Assembly: GCA_013696015.1 (NCBI GenBank)
Contig: JACCZI010000121.1
Coordinates: forward strand, 1-6,727
Direction: 5' to 3'
DNA length: 6,727 nucleotides
Origin: Nocardioidaceae bacterium
Lineage (GTDB): Bacteria; Actinomycetota; Actinomycetes; Propionibacteriales; Nocardioidaceae
The translations under genes and the position numbers were made by a program. Shown here in pieces: positions 1-6,724 of the stretch. Position 1 is the stretch's first letter. Each line of letters opens with the position of its first letter. The notes under the pieces were generated by a model. That model was not told the origin of the DNA, did not search any database, and saw nothing but the letters and a program-made list of their open reading frames with translations.

Positions 1-514
1 CCGCAGCATTGAGCCGCACGTCCATCCGTACCGCCTCCGCGCCGCAGCGTCCCCACCAGGCAACGGTCAGCCCCCCGAGCAGGCAGGCCGCCGCGTTGTC
101 GGGGTGGCCCTCCAGCTCTGCCGCGAGGGCAAGGACCGCCGGGTCGCCGAGCCGGTTGGCCGGGTCGCTCACCAGGGCACGGGCGCTCAGGACACCCGCA
201 ACCACGGCTGCGGCGCTCGAGCCGAGGCCACGGCCGTGCGGAATCGAGTTGACGCACCACACGTGCAACCCGGGGGGTTGTCCGCCCATGAGGTCAAAGG
301 CTGCCCGCATCGCTCGAACGACGAGATGCGCCTCGTCCCGCGGCACCAGGGGCGCGCCGGCTCCGCGTACCTCGACCTCCAGACCGGAGGCCGTCACGCG
401 GGCGTCGACTCGATCAGCCAAGGCCAGCGCCAGGCCCAGGGCGTCGAAGCCGGGGCCGAGGTTGGCGCTGCTCGCCGGAGCTGTGACTGTGACGGCGTCA
501 GACAGATAGCGCAT
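1..514 (-). CDS. thrB: Homoserine kinase, N-terminal 171 residues (cut by window edge)
   Basis: This enzyme phosphorylates L-homoserine with ATP to O-phosphohomoserine, the substrate of the threonine synthase encoded just upstream; it is a cytosolic GHMP-family kinase. Reading the minus strand from ATG at 514 gives MRYLSDAVTVTAPASSANLG. The GHMP N-terminal motif SANLGPGFDALG lies at about residues 16-27. The ATP-binding loop PHGRGLGSSAAA lies at about 92-103, and EGHPDN at 135-140. The frame is open to the left edge, so about 171 of the usual roughly 300 residues are present, and the C-terminal GHMP domain lies outside. The ATG is 5 bases after the thrC stop, with only a weak GGTG ahead of it, which suggests translational coupling. 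Order and motifs make the assignment firm; the truncation is an effect of the window, not a pseudogene. Confidence 0.96.
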   Translation of the reverse strand, partial: MRYLSDAVTVTAPASSANLGPGFDALGLALALADRVDARVTASGLEVEVRGAGAPLVPRDEAHLVVRAMRAAFDLMGGQPPGLHVWCVNSIPHGRGLGSSAAAVVAGVLSARALVSDPANRLGDPAVLALAAELEGHPDNAAACLLGGLTVAWWGRCGAEAVRMDVRLNAA

Positions 515-519
515 GGTGG

Positions 520-1584
520 TCACACCAGGCCCGCGGCGTCTGCCGCGGCGTGCACGTCGGCGTCGATCACCGAGTCAACGACAGACCCAGAGCCGGCCAG
601 CGCCGTCGCGGTGTCCTTGAGCCCGTGACCGGTGAGGGTCACCACGACACGCGCCTCCTCGGGCACCTCGCCCTGCCTCGCTGCGAGCAGCAGCCCGGCC
701 ACACCACTGGCCGACGCTGGTTCGACGAAGACACCCTCACGGGTCGCCAGATCGTGTTGTGCCTGCAGGATCTGCGCGTCGCTCACCGCATCGATCCGAC
801 CGTGCGACGCGTCACGGGCCAGAATCGCCGAGGCCCACGAGGCCGGGTTGCCGACCCGGATCGCCGTCGCGACCGTGTCCGGCGCGGAGACGACGACACC
901 GGTGACCAGCGGAGCCGCACCGGCTGCCTGGAACCCCCACATCCGTGGGAGCCGCGTCGTCATCCCGGCATCGGCGTACGCGGCGTACCCACGCCAGTAG
1001 GCGGTGATGTTGCCGGCGTTGCCGACCGGCAGCACATGGACGTCCGGCGCGTCACCGAGTGCGTCGACCACCTCGAAGGCCGCCGTCTGCTGCCCCTCGA
1101 TCCGCATCGGGTTCACCGAGTTGAAGAGGACGACGGGGTACCGGTCGGCGAGCTGACGAGCGATCACCAGGCAGTCGTCGAAGCCGCCGCGCACCTGGAC
1201 CACCGTGGCGCCGTGAACCACCGCCTGCGCCATCTTGCCGGCGGCGATCTTGCCGTGCGGGACGAGGACGACCGGACGCAGCCCGGCCCGCGCCGCGTAC
1301 GCTGTCATCGACGCCGAGGTGTTGCCGGTCGAGGCGCACACACAAGCCCGAGCGCCCTGCTCCACCGCGACCGACATGGCCACCGTCATGCCCCGGTCCT
1401 TGAACGACCCGGTCGGGTTGTCCCCCTCGACCTTCAACCACACGTCGGCGCCCACCGACCGCGACAACCACTGCGACGACAGCAGCGGAGTGCCGCCCTC
1501 CCGCAGCGTCACGACCGGGGTCGCGGCTCCCACCGGAAGCCACTGGCGGTACTCCTCGACGACGCCACGCCACTGATGAGCCAT
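520..1584 (-). CDS. thrC: Threonine synthase (PLP-dependent)
   Basis: This enzyme converts O-phospho-L-homoserine and water to L-threonine and phosphate, the last step of threonine synthesis, in the cytosol. The 354-residue product is the short fold-type II form usual in actinobacteria. The PLP lysine is about K62 in NPTGSFKDRGM (57-66). STGNTSASMTAYAARAG follows at about 85-101. The glycine-rich phosphate-binding turn PVGNAGNITAYW is at 186-197, RVGNPASW at 243-250, EPASASGVAG at 288-297 and TGHGLKD at 318-324. All key elements are intact. The start is ATG at 1584, 6 bases after the hom stop; GAGGA inside the hom end is a possible but distant ribosome site, so coupling to hom translation is likely. 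Its product chemistry follows directly from ThrB, encoded next. Confidence 0.97.
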   Translation of the reverse strand: MAHQWRGVVEEYRQWLPVGAATPVVTLREGGTPLLSSQWLSRSVGADVWLKVEGDNPTGSFKDRGMTVAMSVAVEQGARACVCASTGNTSASMTAYAARAGLRPVVLVPHGKIAAGKMAQAVVHGATVVQVRGGFDDCLVIARQLADRYPVVLFNSVNPMRIEGQQTAAFEVVDALGDAPDVHVLPVGNAGNITAYWRGYAAYADAGMTTRLPRMWGFQAAGAAPLVTGVVVSAPDTVATAIRVGNPASWASAILARDASHGRIDAVSDAQILQAQHDLATREGVFVEPASASGVAGLLLAARQGEVPEEARVVVTLTGHGLKDTATALAGSGSVVDSVIDADVHAAADAAGLV

Positions 1585-1590
1585 CTCGTC

Positions 1591-2922
1591 TCAGGCGTCC
1601 TCTGCCTCGACACGCACCACCGACGACACCTCGCGTACTACGTCGATCCGGCGCAACCCGGCGACGGTGGCCGCCAGTGCGGCGTCGGTTGCCCGGTGGG
1701 TGACCACCACGAGCTGTGCGTCCGTCCCGCGCCCCTCCTGCCGGACGGTCTCGATCGACACGTCGTGGCGAGCGAACTCCTGCGCGACCACCGCGAGCAC
1801 ACCGGCGCGGTCGGCAACGGCGAGCGCGATGTGGTAGCGGGTCACGATGGCGCCGATGGGCAGGATCGCTAACCGTGGCGGCGCCGGATCACCTCGTCCA
1901 TCATTGTGCCCACTGCCGCGAGAGCCGGCGCCGTGGAGCCGGTGGCGGGCAACGGTGACAAGGTCCCCCAGCACGGCCGATGCCGTCGGCGCAGCACCGG
2001 CGCCAGGCCCGTAGAACATGAGCCGACCGGCTGCCTCAGCCTCCACGAACACGGCGTTGTACGCCCCGCGGACGCTGGCCAGGGGATGGCCCGCCGGGAT
2101 CATCGCCGGGTGCACCCGGGCCGAGACCGCCGCAGGATCGACGTCGTCATGCCGCTCGCACACCGCAAGGAGCTTGACCACATGACCTATCTGGGTCGCC
2201 GAGGTGATGACCGCGGTCGAGACCTCACGAATCCCTTCCCGGTGGACGTCCCCTGCGACGACCCGGGTGTGGAAGGCGAGGCTGGCCAGGATCGCGGCCT
2301 TGGCGGCGGCGTCGTGGCCCTCGACGTCCGCGGTCGGGTCGGCCTCGGCGTAGCCATGCGCCTGCGCCTCTTGCAGCGCCGTCGCGAAGCCGGTGCCCTC
2401 GGTCGACATCTTGTCCAGGATGAAGTTCGTCGTGCCGTTGACGATGCCGGTGACCCGCAGCACCCGGTCCCCCGCCAGCGACTCACGCAGCGGACGCAGA
2501 ATCGGTACCGCGGCGGCGACGGCTGCCTCGAAGTACAGGTCGCAACCCGCCGTCGTCGCCGCATCCACCAGCGTCCCGGCATCTTCGGCCAGCAGCGTCT
2601 TGTTTGCGGTGACGACCGACGCTCCGCCCTCAAGAGCGGTCAGGATGAGGCCGCGAGCCGGCTCGATACCGCCGATCACCTCGATGACGACGTCGCTGCG
2701 CTTGACGAGCCCGGGTGCGTCGGTGGTGAAAAGTCCTGGGTCGAGCGCCTGGGGCCGGGTGCGACCCGTCCGGCGCACCGCGATCCCGGCGAGCTCCAGC
2801 CGCGTGCCCACGCGCTCTGCCAGCTCATCGGTGTTCTCGACGAGGCGTCGCGCCACCTCGCTACCGACGACCCCGCACCCCAGCAGACCGACACGCAGCG
2901 CTCTTGGCGCCGCCAGGCTCAT
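1591..2922 (-). CDS. hom: Homoserine dehydrogenase with C-terminal ACT domain
   Basis: This enzyme reduces L-aspartate 4-semialdehyde to L-homoserine with NAD(P)H, the branch point from lysine to threonine and methionine. The product has 443 residues. An N-terminal Rossmann motif GLLGCGVVGSEV lies at about 12-23 and ANKTLLA at 106-112 (K108). The signature GIVNGTTNFI is at 159-168. GYAEADPTADVEGHDAAAK at 190-208 carries E193, D204 and K208, which by spacing match the yeast substrate and catalytic residues E208, D219 and K223. A Gly-rich linker at about 328-350 leads to an ACT domain (about 362-438, with DRAGVLAVVAQEFARHDVSI), which in this family mediates threonine feedback control. There is no fused aspartate kinase. 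The ATG shares ATGA with the lysA stop. An unusual Ala occurs in the EAAVAAAVP segment. Confidence 0.97.
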   Translation of the reverse strand: MSLAAPRALRVGLLGCGVVGSEVARRLVENTDELAERVGTRLELAGIAVRRTGRTRPQALDPGLFTTDAPGLVKRSDVVIEVIGGIEPARGLILTALEGGASVVTANKTLLAEDAGTLVDAATTAGCDLYFEAAVAAAVPILRPLRESLAGDRVLRVTGIVNGTTNFILDKMSTEGTGFATALQEAQAHGYAEADPTADVEGHDAAAKAAILASLAFHTRVVAGDVHREGIREVSTAVITSATQIGHVVKLLAVCERHDDVDPAAVSARVHPAMIPAGHPLASVRGAYNAVFVEAEAAGRLMFYGPGAGAAPTASAVLGDLVTVARHRLHGAGSRGSGHNDGRGDPAPPRLAILPIGAIVTRYHIALAVADRAGVLAVVAQEFARHDVSIETVRQEGRGTDAQLVVVTHRATDAALAATVAGLRRIDVVREVSSVVRVEAEDA

Positions 2923-4337
2923 TCGACGTCCAGCCGCAACAGGTCGTCCTCGGTCTCGGGGCGTACCAGCAACCGGACCCGACCCGCTCTGACCGCGACG
3001 ACGCCAGGGCGCGGAACGTGGTTGTAGTTGCTGGCCAGCGAGCGGCAGTATGCGCCGGTACCCGGCACGGCAAGCAGGTCGCCGGCCGTGACGTCGCCGG
3101 GCAGGTACTCGTCGCGTACGACGACGTCACCTGACTCGCAGTGCTTGCCCACCACCCGAGCCAGCACCGGCGCGGCCTGCGACCGGCGTGAGGCGAGCGT
3201 GCACGAGTAGTCCGCTGCATACAACGCGGCCCGGATGTTGTCGCTCATGCCACCGTCGACACCCACGTATGTACGCGTCGCCCCACCTCCGAGCGGGACC
3301 CGCTTGACCGTGCCGACCTCGTACAAAGTGCACGTCGACGGACCGGCGATCGCCCGCCCCGGCTCGACGCTCAGCTGCGGCACGTCGATGCCCAGCGACC
3401 TGCACTCCGAACTGACGGCGGCGCCGAGCTCTGCCGCGAGGTGTGCGGGCGCCTGGGGGTCGTCTCGTGTGGTGTAAGCGATGCCGAAGCCGCCGCCGAG
3501 CCCGAGCTCGGAGCAGATGTGCCCTGTGTCGACGGCGATCTGCGCGTGCAGCCCGAGGACACGGCGAGCCGCCAACTCGAAGCCGGCCGTGTCGAAGATC
3601 TGCGACCCGATGTGGGAGTGCAGGCCCAGCAGGCGTAGCGCAGGGTCCGCTGCCACTACTCGTGCCGCGGCGAGGGCATCGCCGGCGGTGATGGAGAAGC
3701 CGAACTTCTGGTCCTCGTGCGCCGTCGCGATGTGGGTGTGGGTGTGTGCCTCGACGCCGGCGGTGACCCGCAGCAGCACCGGAGCCACCACGCCGCGGTC
3801 GCGGGCCAGGGCGGCCAGCCGCGTGATCTCTGCCGAGGAGTCGACGACGATGCGGCCCACACCGAGCTCGAGCGCTCGCGCCAGCTCAGGGACGGACTTG
3901 TTGTTGCCGTGGAAGGCAATCCGCTGCGGCGGCACACCAGCCCGCTCGGCGACAGCCAGCTCACCACCACTGCACACGTCGAGCGACAGCCCCTCCTCGA
4001 CCACCCAGCGGGCGACCGCGACGCACAGGAACGCCTTCCCGGCATAGAAGACGGTGCCGCCGGCGAAGGCGTCCCGGAAGGCGCGGGCACGAGACCGAAA
4101 GTCGTCCTCGTCCACGACGAACACCGGCGTGCCATGCCGGCGGGCGAGCCGTTGTACTGGGACGCCCGCGACCTCGAGCTCCCCGTCCGGCGCGCGGCGG
4201 ACGTTTGCCGGCCATAACGCGGTGAGGAGCGAGTTGGCGTCGGCAGGCGTGCGCAGCCATGCCGGATGGCCGCGACCGTGTCGCGGTGCGGCTGCGTCGG
4301 CCGCGGCCTCGTCGGTACGCACGAGTCCTCGGTTCAC
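2919..4337 (-). CDS. lysA: Diaminopimelate decarboxylase
   Basis: This enzyme decarboxylates meso-2,6-diaminopimelate to L-lysine, the last step of lysine synthesis, using PLP in a fold-type III alanine-racemase-like barrel. The product has 472 residues. The Schiff-base lysine is about K101 in FYAGKAFLC. HGNNKS is at 143-148, HSHIGSQIFD at 240-249 and GLGGGFGIAY at 279-288. EPGRAIAGP at 325-333 and DGGMSDNIR at 361-369 follow. GKHCESGD at 397-404 carries the active-site C400 donated across the dimer, and GTGAYC at 426-431 the PLP-contacting Tyr. The start is GTG at 4337, overlapping the argS stop as GTGA. The first 30 or so residues are an Ala/Arg-rich segment before the conserved part (about residue 40 on), slightly longer than the roughly 447-residue M. 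tuberculosis protein as I recall it. All catalytic residues are present. Confidence 0.97.
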   Translation of the reverse strand: MNRGLVRTDEAAADAAAPRHGRGHPAWLRTPADANSLLTALWPANVRRAPDGELEVAGVPVQRLARRHGTPVFVVDEDDFRSRARAFRDAFAGGTVFYAGKAFLCVAVARWVVEEGLSLDVCSGGELAVAERAGVPPQRIAFHGNNKSVPELARALELGVGRIVVDSSAEITRLAALARDRGVVAPVLLRVTAGVEAHTHTHIATAHEDQKFGFSITAGDALAAARVVAADPALRLLGLHSHIGSQIFDTAGFELAARRVLGLHAQIAVDTGHICSELGLGGGFGIAYTTRDDPQAPAHLAAELGAAVSSECRSLGIDVPQLSVEPGRAIAGPSTCTLYEVGTVKRVPLGGGATRTYVGVDGGMSDNIRAALYAADYSCTLASRRSQAAPVLARVVGKHCESGDVVVRDEYLPGDVTAGDLLAVPGTGAYCRSLASNYNHVPRPGVVAVRAGRVRLLVRPETEDDLLRLDVE

Positions 4338-5998
4338 ATCCGCTCGGGCGCGGACACGCCGAGCAGGGCGAGGCCGTTGCCGAGCACCTGCCGGCTGGCA
4401 GCGACGAGCAGCAACCTCGCCCGATGACGTGCCGACGGCTCCTCGTCACCTCGTGGCAGCACCCGGCACTCGTCGTAGAACCTGTGGAAGGACGCCGCGG
4501 TGTCTTCGAGATATCGCGCGACCCGGTGCGGCTCCCGCAGCTCGGTCGCGGATGCGACGGTCCGCGGGAAGTCGGCGAGGGCTCGCAGCAGGTCACCTGC
4601 AGTCGGAGCGTCCAGCAGCTGCGGCTCGAAGTCCGCACCCGCCGGGGACAGACCGAGGTCGGCGGCGTTGCGCAGGATCGACGCCATCCGGGCGTGCGCG
4701 TACTGCACGTAGTAGACCGGGTTGTCGTTGCTGTGCCGCGTCCACAGGTCGAGGTCGATGTCGATGGTCGCATCCATCGAGTAGCGCACGAGGGCGTACC
4801 GGCCAGCGTCGACACCGATGGCGTCGACAAGGTCTTCCAACGTCAGCAGAGTTCCTGCCCTCTTGGACATGCGCACCGGTTGCCCGTCGCGGACGAGGTT
4901 GACCAGCTGTCCGATCAGCAGCTCGAGGTTTTGCCCCGGCACGTCGCCGAACGCCTGGCACATCGCCATCAACCGACCGACGTAGCCGTGATGGTCGGCG
5001 CCCAGGAGGATCACGCAGCGGTCGAAGCCGCGTTCGCGCTTGTCCAGGTAGTAGGCGAGGTCGCCGGAGATGTAGGCCGGACTGCCGTCTGACTTGACGA
5101 CCACGCGGTCCTTGTCGTCCCCGAAGTCACTTGTCCGCAACCACAGCGCACCGTCGGCCTCATACATCATGCCCAGACTGCGCAGCCGCTCGATGGCACG
5201 CCCGGCAGCCCCCGACTCGTGCAGCGAGTTCTCGTGGAAGAACACGTCGAAGTCCACGCCAAAGTCGTGCAGGCTGGCCTTGACCTCGTCGAACATCAGC
5301 GCCACGCCCTCGCGCCGCAGCACCTCCTGCGCCTCGGCGTCCGGTGCGTGCTCGATCTCCGGGTGTCGTGCCAGGACCTGCGTGACGACCTCGTCGACGT
5401 ACGCGCCCTGGTAGCCATCAGGGGGCACGATCCGGCCCCGGGCCCGGGCGAGCAACGAGCGGGCGAAGCGGTCGATCTGTGCACCGTGGTCGTTGAAGTA
5501 GTACTCGCGCGTCACCTCGGCGCCCTGCGAGGACACCAGCCGTGCCAGCGCATCGCCCACCGCAGCCCACCGCGCCGAGGCCAACGTGACCGGTCCGGTG
5601 GGGTTCGCCGAGACAAACTCGAGGTTGACCCGCTCGCCGCGTACGAGGTCGGACCAGCCGTACGCGGGTCCCGCCGCCACGACCTGCTGTGCCACGATCC
5701 CTTGTGCCGCTGCAGCAACGCGGATGTTGAGGAACCCTGGCCCGGCGACCTCGACAGCTGCGATGCCTTCGACGCCGACGAGGCGATCGGCGACCAGGCC
5801 GGCGAGCTCGCGCGGCTTCAGGCCAGCTGCCTTGCCCAGCTGCAGGGCGATGTTGGTGGCGTAGTCACCGTGGTCCTTGACCTTCGGTCGCTCGACCGTC
5901 ACTCGTGCCGGTGCCCCACCTGGCAGGGCGATGGCGCCGTCCGCCACGAGCGCCCGCAGCACATCGACGACGGCGGTGGAGAGCTCGTCCGGATTCAC
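4334..5998 (-). CDS. argS: Arginyl-tRNA synthetase
   Basis: This class I aminoacyl-tRNA synthetase charges tRNA-Arg with arginine using ATP. With GTG at 5998 as start the product is 554 residues, normal for the family. An ArgRS-specific N-terminal domain (about 1-90, with VERPKVKDHGDYATNIALQL at 35-54) precedes the catalytic core. The core carries NLEFVSANPTGP at 125-136, YYFNDHGAQIDRFARSL at 166-182, SDGSPAYISGDLAYYLDK at 303-320, GADHHGY at 333-339 and the KMSKS-type loop VRMSKRAG at 375-382. The anticodon-binding helical domain starts near NPVYYVQYAHAR (426-437). The HIGH-type tetrapeptide after NPTGPV reads TLAS, which is unusual. An in-frame GTG at 6028 and ATG at 6061 lie upstream, but the latter is inside the response regulator, and family alignment favours 5998. 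The start has only a weak ribosome site. Confidence 0.97.
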   Translation of the reverse strand: MNPDELSTAVVDVLRALVADGAIALPGGAPARVTVERPKVKDHGDYATNIALQLGKAAGLKPRELAGLVADRLVGVEGIAAVEVAGPGFLNIRVAAAAQGIVAQQVVAAGPAYGWSDLVRGERVNLEFVSANPTGPVTLASARWAAVGDALARLVSSQGAEVTREYYFNDHGAQIDRFARSLLARARGRIVPPDGYQGAYVDEVVTQVLARHPEIEHAPDAEAQEVLRREGVALMFDEVKASLHDFGVDFDVFFHENSLHESGAAGRAIERLRSLGMMYEADGALWLRTSDFGDDKDRVVVKSDGSPAYISGDLAYYLDKRERGFDRCVILLGADHHGYVGRLMAMCQAFGDVPGQNLELLIGQLVNLVRDGQPVRMSKRAGTLLTLEDLVDAIGVDAGRYALVRYSMDATIDIDLDLWTRHSNDNPVYYVQYAHARMASILRNAADLGLSPAGADFEPQLLDAPTAGDLLRALADFPRTVASATELREPHRVARYLEDTAASFHRFYDECRVLPRGDEEPSARHRARLLLVAASRQVLGNGLALLGVSAPERM

Positions 5999-6032
5999 GC
6001 ACTCAGCGTATCGGCGCCCGAGCGACACCCCT

Positions 6033-6410
6033 CTACTGTGCGCGCCGCGACAACACCTCACGAACGGTCGTCACCAAGGTGGCCGGGTGGAAGGGCTTCG
6101 TGACATACGCGTCGATGCCGAGCGAATCAGCACGGCGTCGATAGGCAGGCTGACCCTGCGTCGTCACGACCACGATCGGCATCCTGGCGGTCCGCGGATC
6201 CGCTCGCAGGGCAGCCGCGGTGGCAAACCCGTCGAGTCGTGGCATGACCAGGTCGAGCGTGACGAGGTCGGGCCGATCGGTGGCGACCCGCTCCAGGCAG
6301 TCCTGCCCGTCGAAGGCCTCGAAGACCTCGAACCCCTCCAGCTCGAGGTTGAGTCGAATCAGTCGGCGGATGGACTCCGTGTCGTCGACCACCAAGATCC
6401 GCTCGGGCAC
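6033..6410 (-). CDS. Single-domain response regulator (CheY-like receiver)
   Basis: The product is a stand-alone phospho-acceptor domain of 125 residues, with no DNA-binding or enzymatic output domain, so it would act by protein contact or as a phosphate relay or sink. With GTG at 6410 as start it begins MPERILVVDDTESIRRLI. The acidic pair is D9 and D10, the phosphorylation site D53 in TLDLVMPRLDG, the switch Thr T83 in IVVVTTQG and the invariant lysine K105 in YVTKPF. The receiver therefore looks fully competent. It lies 34 bases upstream of argS in the same direction and is probably co-transcribed. No histidine kinase is in the window, so its partner is unknown. The start is uncertain: the frame is open much further upstream, but the receiver fold begins here, and no clear Shine-Dalgarno precedes this GTG, so a leaderless transcript is possible. 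Confidence 0.93.
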   Translation of the reverse strand: MPERILVVDDTESIRRLIRLNLELEGFEVFEAFDGQDCLERVATDRPDLVTLDLVMPRLDGFATAAALRADPRTARMPIVVVTTQGQPAYRRRADSLGIDAYVTKPFHPATLVTTVREVLSRRAQ

Positions 6411-6484
6411 GACCAGAACGATGCTGCATTCACCCGACGCAGGCCACGTGAACACGCAGCGGCCGGACCGCTGCTCGCCGCAGG

Positions 6485-6553
6485 CCCCCGCAATTGGCGT
6501 GAAGATGACCGGCCGATCCCCGATTCGCGTCAGGTTCCCGCCAATTGCGGGGG
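6485..6553. repeat. Perfect 15-base inverted repeat with 39-base spacer
   Basis: The left arm CCCCCGCAATTGGCG at 6485-6499 is the exact reverse complement of the right arm CGCCAATTGCGGGGG at 6539-6553. Each arm contains the palindromic core CAATTG, and the cores are 51 bases apart, near five helical turns. The spacer has a further weak pairing of TGAC (6506-6509) with GTCA (6529-6532). It sits between the divergent response regulator and tRNA-Arg genes. No T-run follows on either strand, so a classical intrinsic terminator is not supported. It could be a paired operator, a transcribed hairpin in the 5' leader of the operon, or a copy of a small dispersed palindromic element. Its presence is certain; its function is not. 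Confidence 0.9.
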
Positions 6554-6609
6554 TGAGCGGGCCGGGGTTGGCGGCTGGACCGACGTGTCGTACGCACCGG
6601 CGAGGACGG

Positions 6610-6636
6610 TTGGCCAGCCACCAGGTCCGATAGCAT
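6610..6636 (+). promoter_or_regulatory. Possible promoter for tRNA-Arg
   Basis: A TTGGCC hexamer at 6610-6615 and a TAGCAT hexamer at 6631-6636 resemble the -35 and -10 boxes of housekeeping actinobacterial promoters (TTGnnn and TAnnnT). The spacer is 15 bases, shorter than the usual 17 or so. Initiation a few bases downstream would give a short leader of about 10 bases before the tRNA at 6653, which fits a tRNA gene. This is a prediction from motif match and position only. Confidence 0.4.
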
Positions 6637-6652
6637 CCGGTGGCAGCCTTGG

Positions 6653-6724
6653 GCCCCCGTAGCTCAGGGGATAGAGCATCGGCCTCCGGAGCCGGGTGCG
6701 CAGGTTCGAATCCTGCCGGGGGCA
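6653..6724 (+). tRNA. tRNA-Arg, anticodon CCG
   Basis: A complete cloverleaf of 72 bases is visible. The acceptor stem pairs GCCCCCG (6653-6659) with CGGGGGC (6717-6723), followed by discriminator A. The D stem is GCTC with GAGC. The anticodon stem TCGGC with GCCGG closes the loop CTCCGGA, giving anticodon CCG at 6686-6688, which reads the arginine codon CGG. The variable loop is 4 bases. The T stem GCAGG with CCTGC encloses TTCGAAT. The bases after the discriminator are CCC, so the CCA end is not encoded as far as the window shows. It lies divergent from the operon that contains argS, whose product would charge it. Confidence 0.97.

Noticed and set aside
550..1872. Long plus-strand open frame of 440 codons antisense to thrC and the end of hom
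   Set aside because: Its Arg/His/Asp-rich translation resembles no family and it is fully opposite genes with clear motifs; such shadow frames are expected in GC-rich DNA.
1906..3027. Plus-strand open frame of 373 codons opposite hom
   Set aside because: Low-complexity Arg/Gly-rich translation, no recognisable domain, antisense to an intact gene.
5999..6061. Upstream in-frame starts for argS (GTG 6028, ATG 6061)
   Set aside because: 6061 lies inside the response regulator and 6028 has no ribosome site at proper spacing; homologues align from the GTG at 5998.
6500..6540. ECF-sigma-like -35 box (GGGAAC on the minus strand) in the repeat spacer
   Set aside because: No convincing matching -10 element at 16-18 bases; a single short motif is not enough.
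6485..6553. Intrinsic transcription terminator
   Set aside because: The stem is strong but no T-run follows on either strand and the loop is 39 bases; it also lies upstream of both flanking genes.
5219..6662. Overlapping plus-strand open frames (5219-6103 and 5877-6662) opposite argS and the response regulator
   Set aside because: They cross two well-supported minus-strand genes and the intergenic repeat, with no domain signal.
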